Positions 35,035 through 43,771 are shown, counted from the first letter of the stretch. The stretch: 64,000 nt of DNA from Lichenibacterium ramalinae (GCF_004137085.1 NZ_QYBC01000025.1:1-64000), one strand, 5' to 3'. The notes: generated by a model not told the origin, from the sequence alone. Numbers and translations: made by a program.

Positions 35035-36273
35035 TCAATAAACCAGGCGCGCCCGCATCGTGCCGTCGATGGCACGCAGCTGCTCCAGCAGGCTTTCCGA
35101 GCGCTCGCCGAGGTCCACGGCCTCGACCACCACGTAGCCGACGTCCCCGTCGGTCTGCAGGAACTGGCCCGTGATGTTGATGTCGCGCGAGGAGAACACC
35201 TCGTTGATCTTGCGCAGCATGCCGGGCAGGTTCTGGTGGACGTGGATGAAGCGCGTGCCGTTGGGCCGGGGCGGCAGCTGCACCTGCGGGAAGTTCACCG
35301 CCCCCACCGTCGAGCCGCCGTCCGAATATTCGACGAGCTTGCGGGCCACCTCGGCACCGATGCGCTCCTGCGCTTCCAGCGTCGAGCCGCCGACATGCGG
35401 CGTCAGGATCACGTTGTCGAGGCTCTGGAGCGGCGAGGTGAAACGCTCGGCGTTGGACCCCGGCTCCACCGGGAACACGTCGACGGCCGCGCCGTGCAGG
35501 TGCCCGTCGCGCAGGGCGCGGGCCAGCGCGTCGATGTCCACCACGGTGCCGCGGCTGTTGTTGATGAGGTAGGCGCCGGGCTTCATGGCCCGCAGTTCGC
35601 TTTCGCCGATCATGTTGTGGGTGGCGGGCGTCTCGGGCACGTGCAGGCTGACGACGTCGCTCTGGGCCAGCAGCTCGCCGAGGCTGTCGACCGGGTCGGT
35701 GTTGCCGTGGCGCAGCTTGTCGGACGTGTCGAAATACACCACCCGCATGCCCATGGCCTCGGCGAGGTTCGACAGCTGCGTGCCGATGTTGCCGTAGCCC
35801 ACGATGCCCAGCACCTTGCCCCGCACCTCGTGGCTGAAGGTGGCGGACTTGTCCCAGCCGCCCTCGTGCGCCGCGACCGAGCGCGGGAACACGCGGCGCA
35901 GCAGCATCACGATCTCGCCGATCACGAGTTCGGCGACCGAGCGCGTGTTGGAGAAGGGCGCGTTGAACACCGGGATGCCGACCTCGCGGGCGGCGTCGAG
36001 GTCGATCTGGTTGGTGCCGACGCTGAAGCAGCCCACCGCCATCAGCCGGTCGGCCGCCGCCGTCATGGCCCGCGTCATCTGGGTGCGGGAGCGGATGCCG
36101 AGGATGTGGGTGCCCTGCAGGGCTTCCACGAGCTTCTCGCCGTCGAGCGCGGTCTTGAGGCGCGTCACGTTCGTGTAGCCGGCCTGGGTGAAGAGGTCGA
36201 CGGCGGTCTGGCTGATGCCCTCCAGAAGGAGGACGCGGACCTTGTCCTTCGACAGGGAGTAGCGCGGAATCAT
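35035..36273 (-). CDS. serA: D-3-phosphoglycerate dehydrogenase
   Basis: The 412-residue enzyme oxidises 3-phosphoglycerate in serine biosynthesis. It has the NAD-binding VLGIVGYGNIGTQLSNLAEAMG (split near residue 150), YLINNSRGTVVD, and the catalytic TPHVGGSTLEAQERIG with the His. A C-terminal ACT domain (about 340-412: HVHQNLPGMLRKINEVF) should bind serine for feedback inhibition. Length and layout match the short E. coli-type SerA rather than the roughly 530-residue type with an extra ASB domain. It is transcribed alone, converging on pccR. Confidence 0.93.
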   Translation of the reverse strand: MIPRYSLSKDKVRVLLLEGISQTAVDLFTQAGYTNVTRLKTALDGEKLVEALQGTHILGIRSRTQMTRAMTAAADRLMAVGCFSVGTNQIDLDAAREVGIPVFNAPFSNTRSVAELVIGEIVMLLRRVFPRSVAAHEGGWDKSATFSHEVRGKVLGIVGYGNIGTQLSNLAEAMGMRVVYFDTSDKLRHGNTDPVDSLGELLAQSDVVSLHVPETPATHNMIGESELRAMKPGAYLINNSRGTVVDIDALARALRDGHLHGAAVDVFPVEPGSNAERFTSPLQSLDNVILTPHVGGSTLEAQERIGAEVARKLVEYSDGGSTVGAVNFPQVQLPPRPNGTRFIHVHQNLPGMLRKINEVFSSRDINITGQFLQTDGDVGYVVVEAVDLGERSESLLEQLRAIDGTMRARLVY

Positions 36274-36396
36274 CGGATCTCTCGTGTGCCTCGGGCGGGC
36301 GCGGGCCGGGCCCGTCCGGCGGCAGGGCTAGCCGAGAGGCGACGCCGCGTCGACCCATTTCGACGTGGGGTCAGCATCGTGGACCGCGCATCGGCG

Positions 36397-36421
36397 GGAA
36401 CGCCGGACACGACGGCGCGTT
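36397..36421 (+). promoter_or_regulatory. EcfG-type general stress promoter before the Pmp3-like gene
   Basis: GGAAC (36397-36401), 16 bases, then CGTT (36418-36421), an exact match to the alphaproteobacterial EcfG consensus GGAAC-N16/17-CGTT. The -10 element is 47 bp before ATG 36469. Stress control suits a Pmp3/YqaE peptide. Confidence 0.65.
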
Positions 36422-36468
36422 GCGCTTGGCACCCCCGACCCGGGCCGCAGCGGAACGGAGCCGCCGCC

Positions 36469-36633
36469 ATGATCATGATCCTCATCTGCTTTCTCGCCCC
36501 CTGGCTGGCCATGTTCCTGCGCGGCCACGCCGTCCAGGGCGTCCTGTGCATCCTGCTCCACCTCAGCCTGATCGGCTGGATCCCGGCGACGATCTGGGCC
36601 CTCATCGTGTGCCGCGACCGGCAGGCCGCCTGA
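36469..36633 (+). CDS. YqaE/Pmp3-type small membrane protein
   Basis: A 54-residue protein with two hydrophobic helices: ILICFLAPWLAMFLRG and LCILLHLSLIGWIPATIWALIV. Pmp3 proteins share the P-P-hydrophobic, G-hairpin, PG-IHA-WV layout; here APWLAMFLRGH and LIGWIPATIWALIVC fit. They are thought to modulate membrane potential under salt, cold or other stress. The gene is monocistronic, preceded by GGAACGGAG as ribosome site and by an EcfG-type promoter. It is divergent from serA. Confidence 0.85.
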   Translation: MIMILICFLAPWLAMFLRGHAVQGVLCILLHLSLIGWIPATIWALIVCRDRQAA

Positions 36634-36726
36634 GACTCCACCGATGTCGGCCTTCCCCCCGACGGCGATCCGGGCCAAGCTCCCGCTTCCGGGCCGAAGG
36701 TGCGCCGGAGGTCGAGGGGAGGATGC

Positions 36727-37500
36727 ATGCCGGGCGACGGCTTGACGGCGGAGCTGCGCGGCCGCGTCGCCCTGGTGACGGGGGCTTCGGGCGGGCTCGG
36801 CGCGCATTTCGCGGGGGTGCTGGCGCGCGCCGGCGCCAGCGTGGCGGTGGCGGCCCGGCGGCACGAGGCCTGCGGGGCGGTGTGCGACGCCATCGCGGCG
36901 GGGGGCGGCGAGGCCGCGCCCTTCGCCCTCGACGTCGCCGACGCGGCCTCGGTGCGGGCCGCCGTCGCGGCCGTGGCGCAGCGCTGGGGCCGGCTCGACA
37001 TCCTGGTCAACAATGCCGGCATCGCCACGACGGCGCCCGCCCTCGACCTCGCCGAGGCCGATTGGGACGCCGTGGTGGACACCAACCTCAAGGGCGCCTT
37101 CCTGGCGGCACAGGCCGCCGCCGGGCTGATGAAGGGCGCGGGCGGGGGCAGCATCGTCAACGTCGCGTCGATCCTGGGCCTGCGCGTCGCCGGCGGCGTC
37201 GCCGCCTATGCGGCGTCCAAGGCCGGCCTCCTGCAGCTCACCCGGGCGCTGGCGCTCGAATGGGCGCGGCACGGCGTGCGGGTCAACGCGCTCTGCCCCG
37301 GCTACATCGAGACCGACATCAACCGCGACTTCTTCCGCTCCGAGGCCGGCGCCGCCATGCTGAAGCGCGTGCCGCAGCGGCGGCTCGGCCAGCCCGGGGA
37401 CCTCGACGGCCCCCTGCTGCTGCTGTGCTCGGGGGCGTCGCGCTACATGACGGGTGCCGAGATCGCGGTCGACGGCGGCCACCTCGTCTCGTCGCTCTGA
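36727..37500 (+). CDS. SDR-family oxidoreductase
   Basis: A 257-residue classical SDR: TGASGGLGAHFAGVLARAG (cofactor), ILVNNAGIATTAPAL, IVNVASILGLR (Ser), YAASKAGLLQLTRALALEW (Tyr and Lys), NALCPGYIETDIN and a terminal VDGGH. It resembles 3-oxoacyl- or 3-hydroxyacyl-CoA reductases and 2-ketoacid reductases. It is 10 bp before the acyl-CoA dehydrogenase gene, so the two are in one transcript. The most likely role is an oxidation-reduction step on the same acyl chain. The exact substrate is unknown. Confidence 0.88.
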   Translation: MPGDGLTAELRGRVALVTGASGGLGAHFAGVLARAGASVAVAARRHEACGAVCDAIAAGGGEAAPFALDVADAASVRAAVAAVAQRWGRLDILVNNAGIATTAPALDLAEADWDAVVDTNLKGAFLAAQAAAGLMKGAGGGSIVNVASILGLRVAGGVAAYAASKAGLLQLTRALALEWARHGVRVNALCPGYIETDINRDFFRSEAGAAMLKRVPQRRLGQPGDLDGPLLLLCSGASRYMTGAEIAVDGGHLVSSL

Positions 37501-37510
37501 GGAGGACACC

Positions 37511-38734
37511 ATGGACTTCACGATCCCGCCCGAGCTCGACCGGCTGCGCGCCCGCATCGCGGATTTCGTGGCGGACCGGCTGCTGCCGCTCGAAGCCGAT
37601 CCCGCCTCCTTCGACGCCCACGAGAACATCGACCTCGCCCTGCTGGCGCGGCTGCGGGCCGAAGCCCGGGCCGAGGGCCTGTGGTGCCTGCAGCTCCGCC
37701 CCGAGACCGGCGGCCTCGGCGTCGGGCGGGTCGGCATGGCGGTCTGCTACGAGGCCATGAACCGCTCGATCTTCGGGCCCGTCGTGTTCAACGCGGCGGC
37801 GCCCGACGACGGCAACATGATGATGCTCGAAGCGATCGGCACGCCGGACCAGAAGGCGCGCTGGCTGGAGCCGCTGGTGCGGGGCGAGGTGCGCTCCGCC
37901 TTCGCCATGACGGAGCCGCACCCGGGCGGGGGCTCCGACCCCTCCATGATCCGCACCCGCGCCGAGCGCCAGCCGGACGGCTCCTACCGGATCACCGGGC
38001 ACAAGTGGTACATCACGGGCGCGGCCGAGGCGACGCACTTCACCCTCATGGCCCGCACGTCGGACGACCCGCGCCGGGGCCTCACCGCCTTCCAGTTCCA
38101 CCGGGACCAGCCCGGCTGGCGCATCCTGCGCCGCATCCCCATCATGGGGCCGGAGGAGCACGGCGGCCATTGCGAGCTCGCCTTCGACGGCCTCGTGGTG
38201 CCGCCCGAGGACGTGCTGCTCGGCGAGGGCGACGGCCTCAAGGTGACGCAGATCCGCCTCGGGCCGGCGCGCCTCACCCATTGCATGCGCTGGCTCGGGC
38301 TCGCCAAGCGCTGCGTCGAGATCGCCGAAGCCTATGCGGCGGAGCGCACCGGCTTCGGGGTGCGGCTCGCCGACCGGGAAAGCGTGCAGCTGATGCTGGG
38401 CGGCCTCGCCATGGAGATCGAGATCGGCCGCCTGCTGGTGATGAAGGCCGCCTGGGAGCTCGACCGCGGCGGCTTCGCCAGGGTGGAGGTGTCGATGGCC
38501 AAGGTGCAATGCGCCGGCGTGCTGCACCGCGCCGCCGACACCGGCATCCAGATCACCGGCGCCAAGGGCTATTCCAAGGACACGGTCCTCGAATGGATCT
38601 ACCGCTATGCCCGGCAGGCCCGCCTCGTCGACGGGGCCGACGAGGTCCACCGCATGGTGCTGAACCGTGCCCTGCAGGCGGAGGGTCGGGATTTCTGGCG
38701 CTGGCCGGTGGCGGGGGCGGCCGGAGGGGCCTGA
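37511..38734 (+). CDS. acyl-CoA dehydrogenase of the ACAD10/11 type
   Basis: This 407-residue FAD enzyme has FAMTEPHPGGGSDPSMIRT (flavin and substrate loop), ITGHKWYITGAAEATHF, RHxxR-like GFGVRLADRESVQ, and TDTGIQITGAKGYSKDTVLEWIYRYAR. The closing RLVDGADEVHRMVLNR resembles the DGPDEVH signature of the ACAD10/ACAD11 group. Those proteins handle 4-hydroxyacyl-CoA together with a phosphotransferase, which is encoded just downstream (39036). An ordinary beta-oxidation dehydrogenase remains possible. The gene is preceded by GAGGACACC and ends 58 bp before a family A repeat. Confidence 0.9.
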   Translation: MDFTIPPELDRLRARIADFVADRLLPLEADPASFDAHENIDLALLARLRAEARAEGLWCLQLRPETGGLGVGRVGMAVCYEAMNRSIFGPVVFNAAAPDDGNMMMLEAIGTPDQKARWLEPLVRGEVRSAFAMTEPHPGGGSDPSMIRTRAERQPDGSYRITGHKWYITGAAEATHFTLMARTSDDPRRGLTAFQFHRDQPGWRILRRIPIMGPEEHGGHCELAFDGLVVPPEDVLLGEGDGLKVTQIRLGPARLTHCMRWLGLAKRCVEIAEAYAAERTGFGVRLADRESVQLMLGGLAMEIEIGRLLVMKAAWELDRGGFARVEVSMAKVQCAGVLHRAADTGIQITGAKGYSKDTVLEWIYRYARQARLVDGADEVHRMVLNRALQAEGRDFWRWPVAGAAGGA

Positions 38735-38792
38735 GCTCTGCGCGGAGCCGGAGGACGGCTTCGAGAAGCTCGTGAGGGGCCTCCCCTATCGT

Positions 38793-38900
38793 CTAGAGCC
38801 GTCGCCGCTCGCCTTGGCTCGCGACTTCAGCTCTAGTGCCATGTTTTTGCGAGCATCTTCACGCGATCAGGTGACGCGACCTGATCGCGATCTGCTCTAG
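38793..38900 (+). repeat. family A 107-bp palindromic repeat, copy 5
   Basis: Intact copy with CTAG at both ends (38793-38796 and 38897-38900), nearly identical to copy 4. It lies between the acyl-CoA dehydrogenase and the phosphotransferase genes, so it may weaken transcription or change mRNA stability between them. The rest of this 301-bp gap shows nothing distinctive. Confidence 0.85.
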
Positions 38901-39035
38901 CCTATGATATCGTGGCGACGCCGAACGGCGACGACGGGCGTATCATCGTCCTTCACGTCATCCACGCCGCCCGGAACCGGCGTCCGGACCATTGGCCACC
39001 GGCGTGAACGCGGCCTCGCCTGCAGGGAACGAGCA

Positions 39036-40070
39036 ATGGTCGCCGAAGATCGCGCCCTGGAATTCGAACCCGCCCGGCTCGACGCCTACCTGCGGGCCCA
39101 CATCCCCGGCCTCGCCGGCCCCCTGCGCCTCGCCCGCATCGCCGGCGGGCAGTCCAACCCCACCTTCTTCGTCACCACCGACACCCACCGCCTCGTACTC
39201 CGCAAGCAGCCGCCCGGGACCCTCCTGCCCTCGGCCCATGCGGTCGACCGCGAATACCGCGTCGTGTCGGGCCTGCGCGGCAGCCCCGTGCCGGTGCCCG
39301 ACGCGCTGCACTTCTGCCACGACCGGAGCGTCGTCGGCACGCCCTTCTACGTCATGGCGCGGCTCGACGGCCGGGTGTTCCACGATTGCGCCCTGCCGGG
39401 CTGCGCCCCGGCGGAGCGCCGCGCCATCTACCGCGCCATGGCGGAGACCTTGGCGGCGCTGCATGCCGTCGACCCCGCCGCCCACGGCCTCGGCGACTAT
39501 GGCCGGCCGGCGGGCTTCTACCCCCGGCAGGTGCGGCGCTGGTCCGAGCAGTGGCGAACGGTGCGGACGCGCGAGGATCCCGCCATCGAACGGCTGATCG
39601 CCTGGCTGCCGGGCAGCATCCCGGAGGATCCCCGCGGCGGCATCGCCCACGGCGACTACCGGCTCGGCAACCTGATGGTCGCGCCCGACGCCCCCCGCGT
39701 CGCCGCCGTGCTCGACTGGGAGCTGTCGACGCTGGGGCCGCCGCTGTCCGACCTCGCCCATTCCTGCATCGCCTGGCATTCGGCGCCGGACCAGTACGGC
39801 GGGTTGCTCGGCCTCGACCTCGTCGCCCTGGGCATCCCGAGCCAGGCCGAATACGAGGCCGACTATTACGCGGCGCTCGGCCGCCACGGGGTCGCGGCGA
39901 GGCCCCGGCTGTCGCGCTTCCACATGGCCTTCGCGCTGTTCCGCTGGTCCATGATCTTCGAGGGGATCGCGGCCCGGGCGAAGAACGGCACCGCATCGGC
40001 GTCCGACGCCGGCAGCGTCGGCGGCCTCGCGGCGAGTTTCGCGGCGCGGGCCGCCGCTTTCATCGCCTGA
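39036..40070 (+). CDS. ACAD10/11-type phosphotransferase (APH family)
   Basis: A 344-residue kinase-fold protein. Motifs: RIAGGQSNPTFFVTTDTHRLVLRKQPPG (nucleotide loop and Lys), IAHGDYRLGNLM (catalytic loop) and VLDWELSTLGPPLSDLAHS (metal-binding DFG-equivalent). The LDWELSTLG-P segment and RKQPPG are characteristic of the domain fused to ACAD10/ACAD11 in animals and of LvaA in levulinate catabolism, which phosphorylate 4-hydroxyacyl-CoA. It is not an antibiotic-resistance phosphotransferase by these signatures. ATG 39036 follows GGGAACGAG. Its closeness to the dehydrogenase suggests a joint pathway, although a repeat separates them. Confidence 0.88.
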   Translation: MVAEDRALEFEPARLDAYLRAHIPGLAGPLRLARIAGGQSNPTFFVTTDTHRLVLRKQPPGTLLPSAHAVDREYRVVSGLRGSPVPVPDALHFCHDRSVVGTPFYVMARLDGRVFHDCALPGCAPAERRAIYRAMAETLAALHAVDPAAHGLGDYGRPAGFYPRQVRRWSEQWRTVRTREDPAIERLIAWLPGSIPEDPRGGIAHGDYRLGNLMVAPDAPRVAAVLDWELSTLGPPLSDLAHSCIAWHSAPDQYGGLLGLDLVALGIPSQAEYEADYYAALGRHGVAARPRLSRFHMAFALFRWSMIFEGIAARAKNGTASASDAGSVGGLAASFAARAAAFIA

Positions 40071-40211
40071 CGCCGGCCCGGGACCTTCTGCGGCGGCCGT
40101 CGACGGCCGAGCCCCCATCCCGGCGCAGCAGCGCACCGCCGGGCTCGAAGCCATCCTCGCCTGGACCCGCAGTCCCGCCGGCTGCTAGACCGGCCGCGTC
40201 CGGAGACCGCC

Positions 40212-41186
40212 ATGAACCCATCGCATCCCGTCACCTACGCCGACGTCGAGCGGGCCGCCGGCCGCATCGCCGGCGCCGCCCACCGCACCCCGGTGATGAC
40301 GTCCCGCACGGCGGACGCGCTCACCGGGGCCGAGCTGTTCTTCAAATGCGAGAACCTGCAGCGCGTCGGCGCCTTCAAGTTCCGCGGCGCCTACAACGCC
40401 ATCGCGGCGCTGGACGCGGGCCAGCGCGCCCGCGGCGCCGTGGCCTTCTCCTCCGGCAACCACGCCCAGGCCATGGCGCTGGCCGGCCGGCTGCAGGGCG
40501 CGCCGGTGGTCATCGTCATGCCCGAGGACGCGCCGGCGGCGAAGATCGCGGCGACGCGCGGCTACGGCGCCGAGGTCGTGCTCTACGACCGCTACACGGC
40601 CGACCGCGAGGTCCTCGGCCGCCGGATCGCCGAGGAGCGCGGGCTCGCCCTGATCCCGCCCTACGACCATCCCGAGGTCATCGCCGGCCAGGGCACGGCC
40701 GCGAAGGAGCTGATCGAGGAGGTCGGGCCGCTCGACCTGCTGCTGGTCTGCCTCGGCGGCGGCGGCCTGCTGGCGGGCTCGGCCCTCGCCGCCGAGACGC
40801 TGGCGCCGGGCTGCCGGGTGATCGGCGTGGAACCCGAGGCCGGGAACGACGGGCAGCGCTCGTTCCGCTCGGGCGCCATCGTCCACATCCCGGTGCCCCG
40901 CACCATCGCGGACGGCGCCCAGACGCAGCACCTCGGGCAGATCACCTTCCCGATCATCCGCCGCCTCGTCGCCGACGTCGTCACGGTGCCGGACCCGGCG
41001 CTGGTCGACGCCATGCGGTTCTTCGCCGAACGCATGCGGATCGTGGTGGAGCCGACGGGCTGCCTGGCGGCCGCGGCGGCCCTGTCGGGCGCCGTCGAGG
41101 TCCGGGGCCGGCGCGTCGGGGTGCTGGTGACGGGCGGCAACGTCGACCTCGCGCGCTTCGCCGCGCTGGTGGGCGGGGCGGGGTGA
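40212..41186 (+). CDS. PLP-dependent threonine/serine dehydratase-like enzyme
   Basis: The 324-residue fold-type II PLP enzyme has the Schiff-base Lys in VGAFKFRGAYNAI (about 57), the SSGNHAQAMA phosphate/substrate loop, the glycine-rich CLGGGGLLAGS cofactor loop, and MRIVVEPTGCLAAAA near the end. It lacks a C-terminal ACT domain, so it is a catabolic type. Candidates are threonine dehydratase, serine racemase/dehydratase or threo-3-hydroxyaspartate ammonia-lyase. It would give 2-oxobutyrate and ammonia from threonine; 2-oxobutyrate leads to propionyl-CoA, which may relate to the nearby operon, but this is only inference. Confidence 0.88.
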   Translation: MNPSHPVTYADVERAAGRIAGAAHRTPVMTSRTADALTGAELFFKCENLQRVGAFKFRGAYNAIAALDAGQRARGAVAFSSGNHAQAMALAGRLQGAPVVIVMPEDAPAAKIAATRGYGAEVVLYDRYTADREVLGRRIAEERGLALIPPYDHPEVIAGQGTAAKELIEEVGPLDLLLVCLGGGGLLAGSALAAETLAPGCRVIGVEPEAGNDGQRSFRSGAIVHIPVPRTIADGAQTQHLGQITFPIIRRLVADVVTVPDPALVDAMRFFAERMRIVVEPTGCLAAAAALSGAVEVRGRRVGVLVTGGNVDLARFAALVGGAG

Positions 41187-41235
41187 GGGCGCCGATCAGC
41201 CGCGACGCGGCCATGGCGGGGCGCGTCGCCTCGCC

Positions 41236-41901
41236 TCAGCCGTGCATCACCCCCTTCAGCACCTCCGTGACGCCGCCGAGCGTGATCTGGGTGCCGATGC
41301 ACAGCAGCAGGAAGGCCGACAGCCGCGACATCACCCGCGCCCCCGCCGGGCCGAGCCAGCCGAGGATGCGGTCGGTCGAGCCATAGGCGATCCACACCAG
41401 GGCGGCCACGGCGAGGGCCGCCGCCGAGGAGCCCAGGATGAAGGGCAGCATGCGGGGCGAGCCGACGGGCAGGTTCGAGCCCAGCGCGATCGCCACCGAC
41501 ATGGTGCCGGGCCCGGTGGTGAACGGCATGGTGAGGGGGAAGAAGGCCACGTCCGGCGCGCCGGAGGCCTGCGCGGCCTGGCCTTCCTTGCGCTCCTCGT
41601 GGTCCTCGGCCGCCGCCAGCATGGTCCAGGCCTGGCCCGCCACGACGGCACCGCCCGCGATGCGCAGGGCCGAGAGCGAGATGCCGAAGAAGTCGAGCAC
41701 GTAGGCGCCGCCCCACAGCGACACCAGCATGACGAGGGCCGAATAGACCCCGACGCGCCGGGCGAGGTCGAGCCGCTCGGCATGGCTCCGCTCCGCCGTC
41801 ACCCGGGCGAAGATCAGCGCGGCCCCGATCGGGTTGACGATGGAGAACAGCGCCGAAAGCGCGAGGAGGAAGTTCTGCAGACCGCTGCCGACCGTCGCCA
41901 T
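41236..41901 (-). CDS. MarC/UPF0056-family membrane protein
   Basis: A 221-residue protein with about six hydrophobic helices. It starts NFLLALSALFSIVNPIGAALIFA, and has FFGISLSALRIAGG and FFPLTMPFTTGPGTMSVAIALG, all typical of MarC proteins. Despite its name the family is not an established drug exporter, and its function is unclear. ATG 41901 is chosen because the family N-terminus starts there; the frame continues upstream without similarity. It is divergent from urtA. Confidence 0.88.
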   Translation of the reverse strand: MATVGSGLQNFLLALSALFSIVNPIGAALIFARVTAERSHAERLDLARRVGVYSALVMLVSLWGGAYVLDFFGISLSALRIAGGAVVAGQAWTMLAAAEDHEERKEGQAAQASGAPDVAFFPLTMPFTTGPGTMSVAIALGSNLPVGSPRMLPFILGSSAAALAVAALVWIAYGSTDRILGWLGPAGARVMSRLSAFLLLCIGTQITLGGVTEVLKGVMHG

Positions 41902-42084
41902 GCCGTCTCCCCCGTCGTGTCGCTGGCCCGGCCGCGCACCCCGCAGCGACATGTCGGCGCGTGTCCCGGACTGTAGGTCGCCGAGCCGTCGAGGTCGTGG
42001 GAAATCCCCGGCGACGCGCGGCCGAGTGCGATCGATCGGCGCCGACAGTGGTGCCGTCCCATCGCGCCCGCCGCCGCACCGCAG

Positions 42085-42104
42085 CATACGTCATTCGACG
42101 TATG
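42085..42104. promoter_or_regulatory. perfect palindrome upstream of urtA
   Basis: CATACGTC and GACGTATG form a perfect 8-bp inverted repeat with an ATTC spacer, 72 bp before the urtA start and about 180 bp before marC. It is an operator-like site of the size used by GntR- or TetR-type dimers. No regulator gene adjoins it, and it does not resemble an NtrC box. Confidence 0.45.
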
Positions 42105-42176
42105 TCCCCCCGCCGAACCCCGCACCAAAGTGCCGCCGGCTCAACGCGGCACCGGCCGCCCGACACGGGGACCACC

Positions 42177-43490
42177 ATGGATCGCTTCTCGATGAACCGC
42201 CGCCAGGCGCTGCTCGGTGGCTCGGCGCTTGCCGCGAGCGCGACGCTCGGCGGCGTGTCGCGCGCCTTCGCGGCGGACGAGACCGTCAAGGTCGGCGTGC
42301 TGCATTCGCTGTCCGGCACCATGGCGATCAGCGAGACGACCCTGAAGGACGTCATGCTGATGCTCATCGAAGAGCAGAACAGACGCGGCGGCGTGCTGGG
42401 CAGGAAGCTCGAGGCCGTCGTGGTCGACCCCGCCTCCAACTGGCCGCTCTTCGCCGAGAAGGCCCGCGAGCTGATCTCCAAGGACAATGTCGCGGCCTGC
42501 TTCGGCTGCTGGACCTCCGTGTCGCGCAAGTCGGTGCTGCCGGTGTTCAAGGAACTCGACAACATCCTGTTCTACCCCGTCCAGTACGAGGGCGAGGAAT
42601 GCGAACGCAACGTGTTCTACACGGGCGCGGCGCCGAACCAGCAGGCCATTCCCGCCGTCGACTACCTGATGAGCGCCGACGGCGGCAACGTGAAGCGCTG
42701 GGTGCTGGCCGGCACCGACTACGTCTATCCGCGCACGACCAACAAGATCCTCGAAGCCTACCTGAAGCTCAAGGGCGTCAAGCCCGAAGACATCATGATC
42801 AACTACACGCCCTTCGGCCAGTCCGATTGGCAGACGATCGTCTCCGACATCAAGAAGTTCGGCTCGGCCGGCAAGAAGACCGCCGTGGTGTCGACCATCA
42901 ACGGCGACGCCAACGTGCCCTTCTACAAGGAACTCGGCAACCAGAACATCAAGGCGACGGACATCCCGGTGGTGGCCTTCTCGGTCGGCGAGGAAGAGCT
43001 GGCCGGCATGGACACGAAGCCGCTGGTCGGCCACCTCACGGCGTGGAACTACTTCGAGTCGATCGACACGCCCGAGAACAAGGCGTTCATCGACAAGTGG
43101 CACGCCTTCACCAAGAACCCGAAGCGCACCACCAACGACCCGATGGAAGCCCACTACATCGGCTTCAATGCCTGGGTGAAGGCGGTCGAGAAGGCCGGCA
43201 CCTTCAAGGCCGACCCCGTGATCGACGCGCTGATCGGCGTCTCGGTGCCGAACCTGTCGGGCGGCTACGCCACCGTGATGCCGAACCACCACATCACCAA
43301 GCCGGTCTACATCGGCGAGATCGGGGCCGACGGCCAGATGAACACCGTGTGGCAGACGCCCGGCCTCGTCGTGGCGCAGGAATGGTCGCCCTATCTCGAA
43401 GGCTCCAAGGACCTGATCGGCGATTGGCGCTCGCCCATGAGCTGCGGCAACTACAACGTCAAGCTCGGCAAGTGCGGCGGCGCGGCCTGA
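42177..43490 (+). CDS. urtA: urea ABC transporter, substrate-binding protein
   Basis: The 437-residue precursor has a twin-arginine-like leader (SMNRRQALLGGSALAASATLGG, cut after AFA). The mature part shows UrtA signatures: VGVLHSLSGTMAISETTLKD, CWTSVSRKSVLPVFKELDN, LFYPVQYEGEECERNVFYTGA and NYFESIDTPENKAF. The YPVQYEG segment distinguishes urea/short-amide binding proteins from branched-chain amino acid ones. It delivers urea to UrtBC. Urease genes are not in the window. The 281-bp gap to urtB holds a family B repeat, so urtA may be expressed more strongly than the rest. Confidence 0.94.
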   Translation: MDRFSMNRRQALLGGSALAASATLGGVSRAFAADETVKVGVLHSLSGTMAISETTLKDVMLMLIEEQNRRGGVLGRKLEAVVVDPASNWPLFAEKARELISKDNVAACFGCWTSVSRKSVLPVFKELDNILFYPVQYEGEECERNVFYTGAAPNQQAIPAVDYLMSADGGNVKRWVLAGTDYVYPRTTNKILEAYLKLKGVKPEDIMINYTPFGQSDWQTIVSDIKKFGSAGKKTAVVSTINGDANVPFYKELGNQNIKATDIPVVAFSVGEEELAGMDTKPLVGHLTAWNYFESIDTPENKAFIDKWHAFTKNPKRTTNDPMEAHYIGFNAWVKAVEKAGTFKADPVIDALIGVSVPNLSGGYATVMPNHHITKPVYIGEIGADGQMNTVWQTPGLVVAQEWSPYLEGSKDLIGDWRSPMSCGNYNVKLGKCGGAA

Positions 43491-43499
43491 CCATGGCTT

Positions 43500-43608
43500 A
43501 GAGCAGTATCGGCTTTCTCCGAGTCGCCTTGGCGACTCCAAGCCGACGACACTGCTCTCGATCGGGAGCCGGAGCGAGTTCGCCGAAGGCGAAAGCGCTC
43601 CAGCGCGT
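43500..43608 (+). repeat. palindromic intergenic repeat, family B, copy 2 (between urtA and urtB)
   Basis: It starts TTAGAGCAGT and ends its long palindrome with GACACTGCTCT at 43557, with CGAGTCGCC and GGCGACTC in the stem, followed by a second hairpin closed by GGAGCG/CGCTCC. It matches the copy at 7783 apart from an extra 15 or so bases in the second hairpin. Palindromic repeats placed after a binding-protein gene in other bacteria protect the upstream mRNA, so it may raise UrtA relative to the membrane subunits. The rest of the gap up to the urtB start shows nothing else. Confidence 0.75.
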
Positions 43609-43771
43609 GTCTCGTCGATCCCGACACACGCCCGATCCCGAACCCGGGCCTGTCCGCAGGCTCGGGTCGATGCTCCGCTTCGACGACGGCCCGGCGGGCT
43701 TCCGAACAGGCCCCGCCTGCCCCGCAGGCCGGCGGGGGAGATCCAAACGCCCCGGCTCGAGGAGCCCGTCC

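Noticed and set aside
39036-40070. Aminoglycoside resistance gene
   Set aside because: The APH fold is shared, but the LDWELSTLG and RKQPPG motifs are those of the ACAD10/11-associated group, and the neighbours are acyl-CoA enzymes.
41236-41901. Multidrug exporter, from the MarC name
   Set aside because: The family name is historical; MarC proteins are not established drug exporters.
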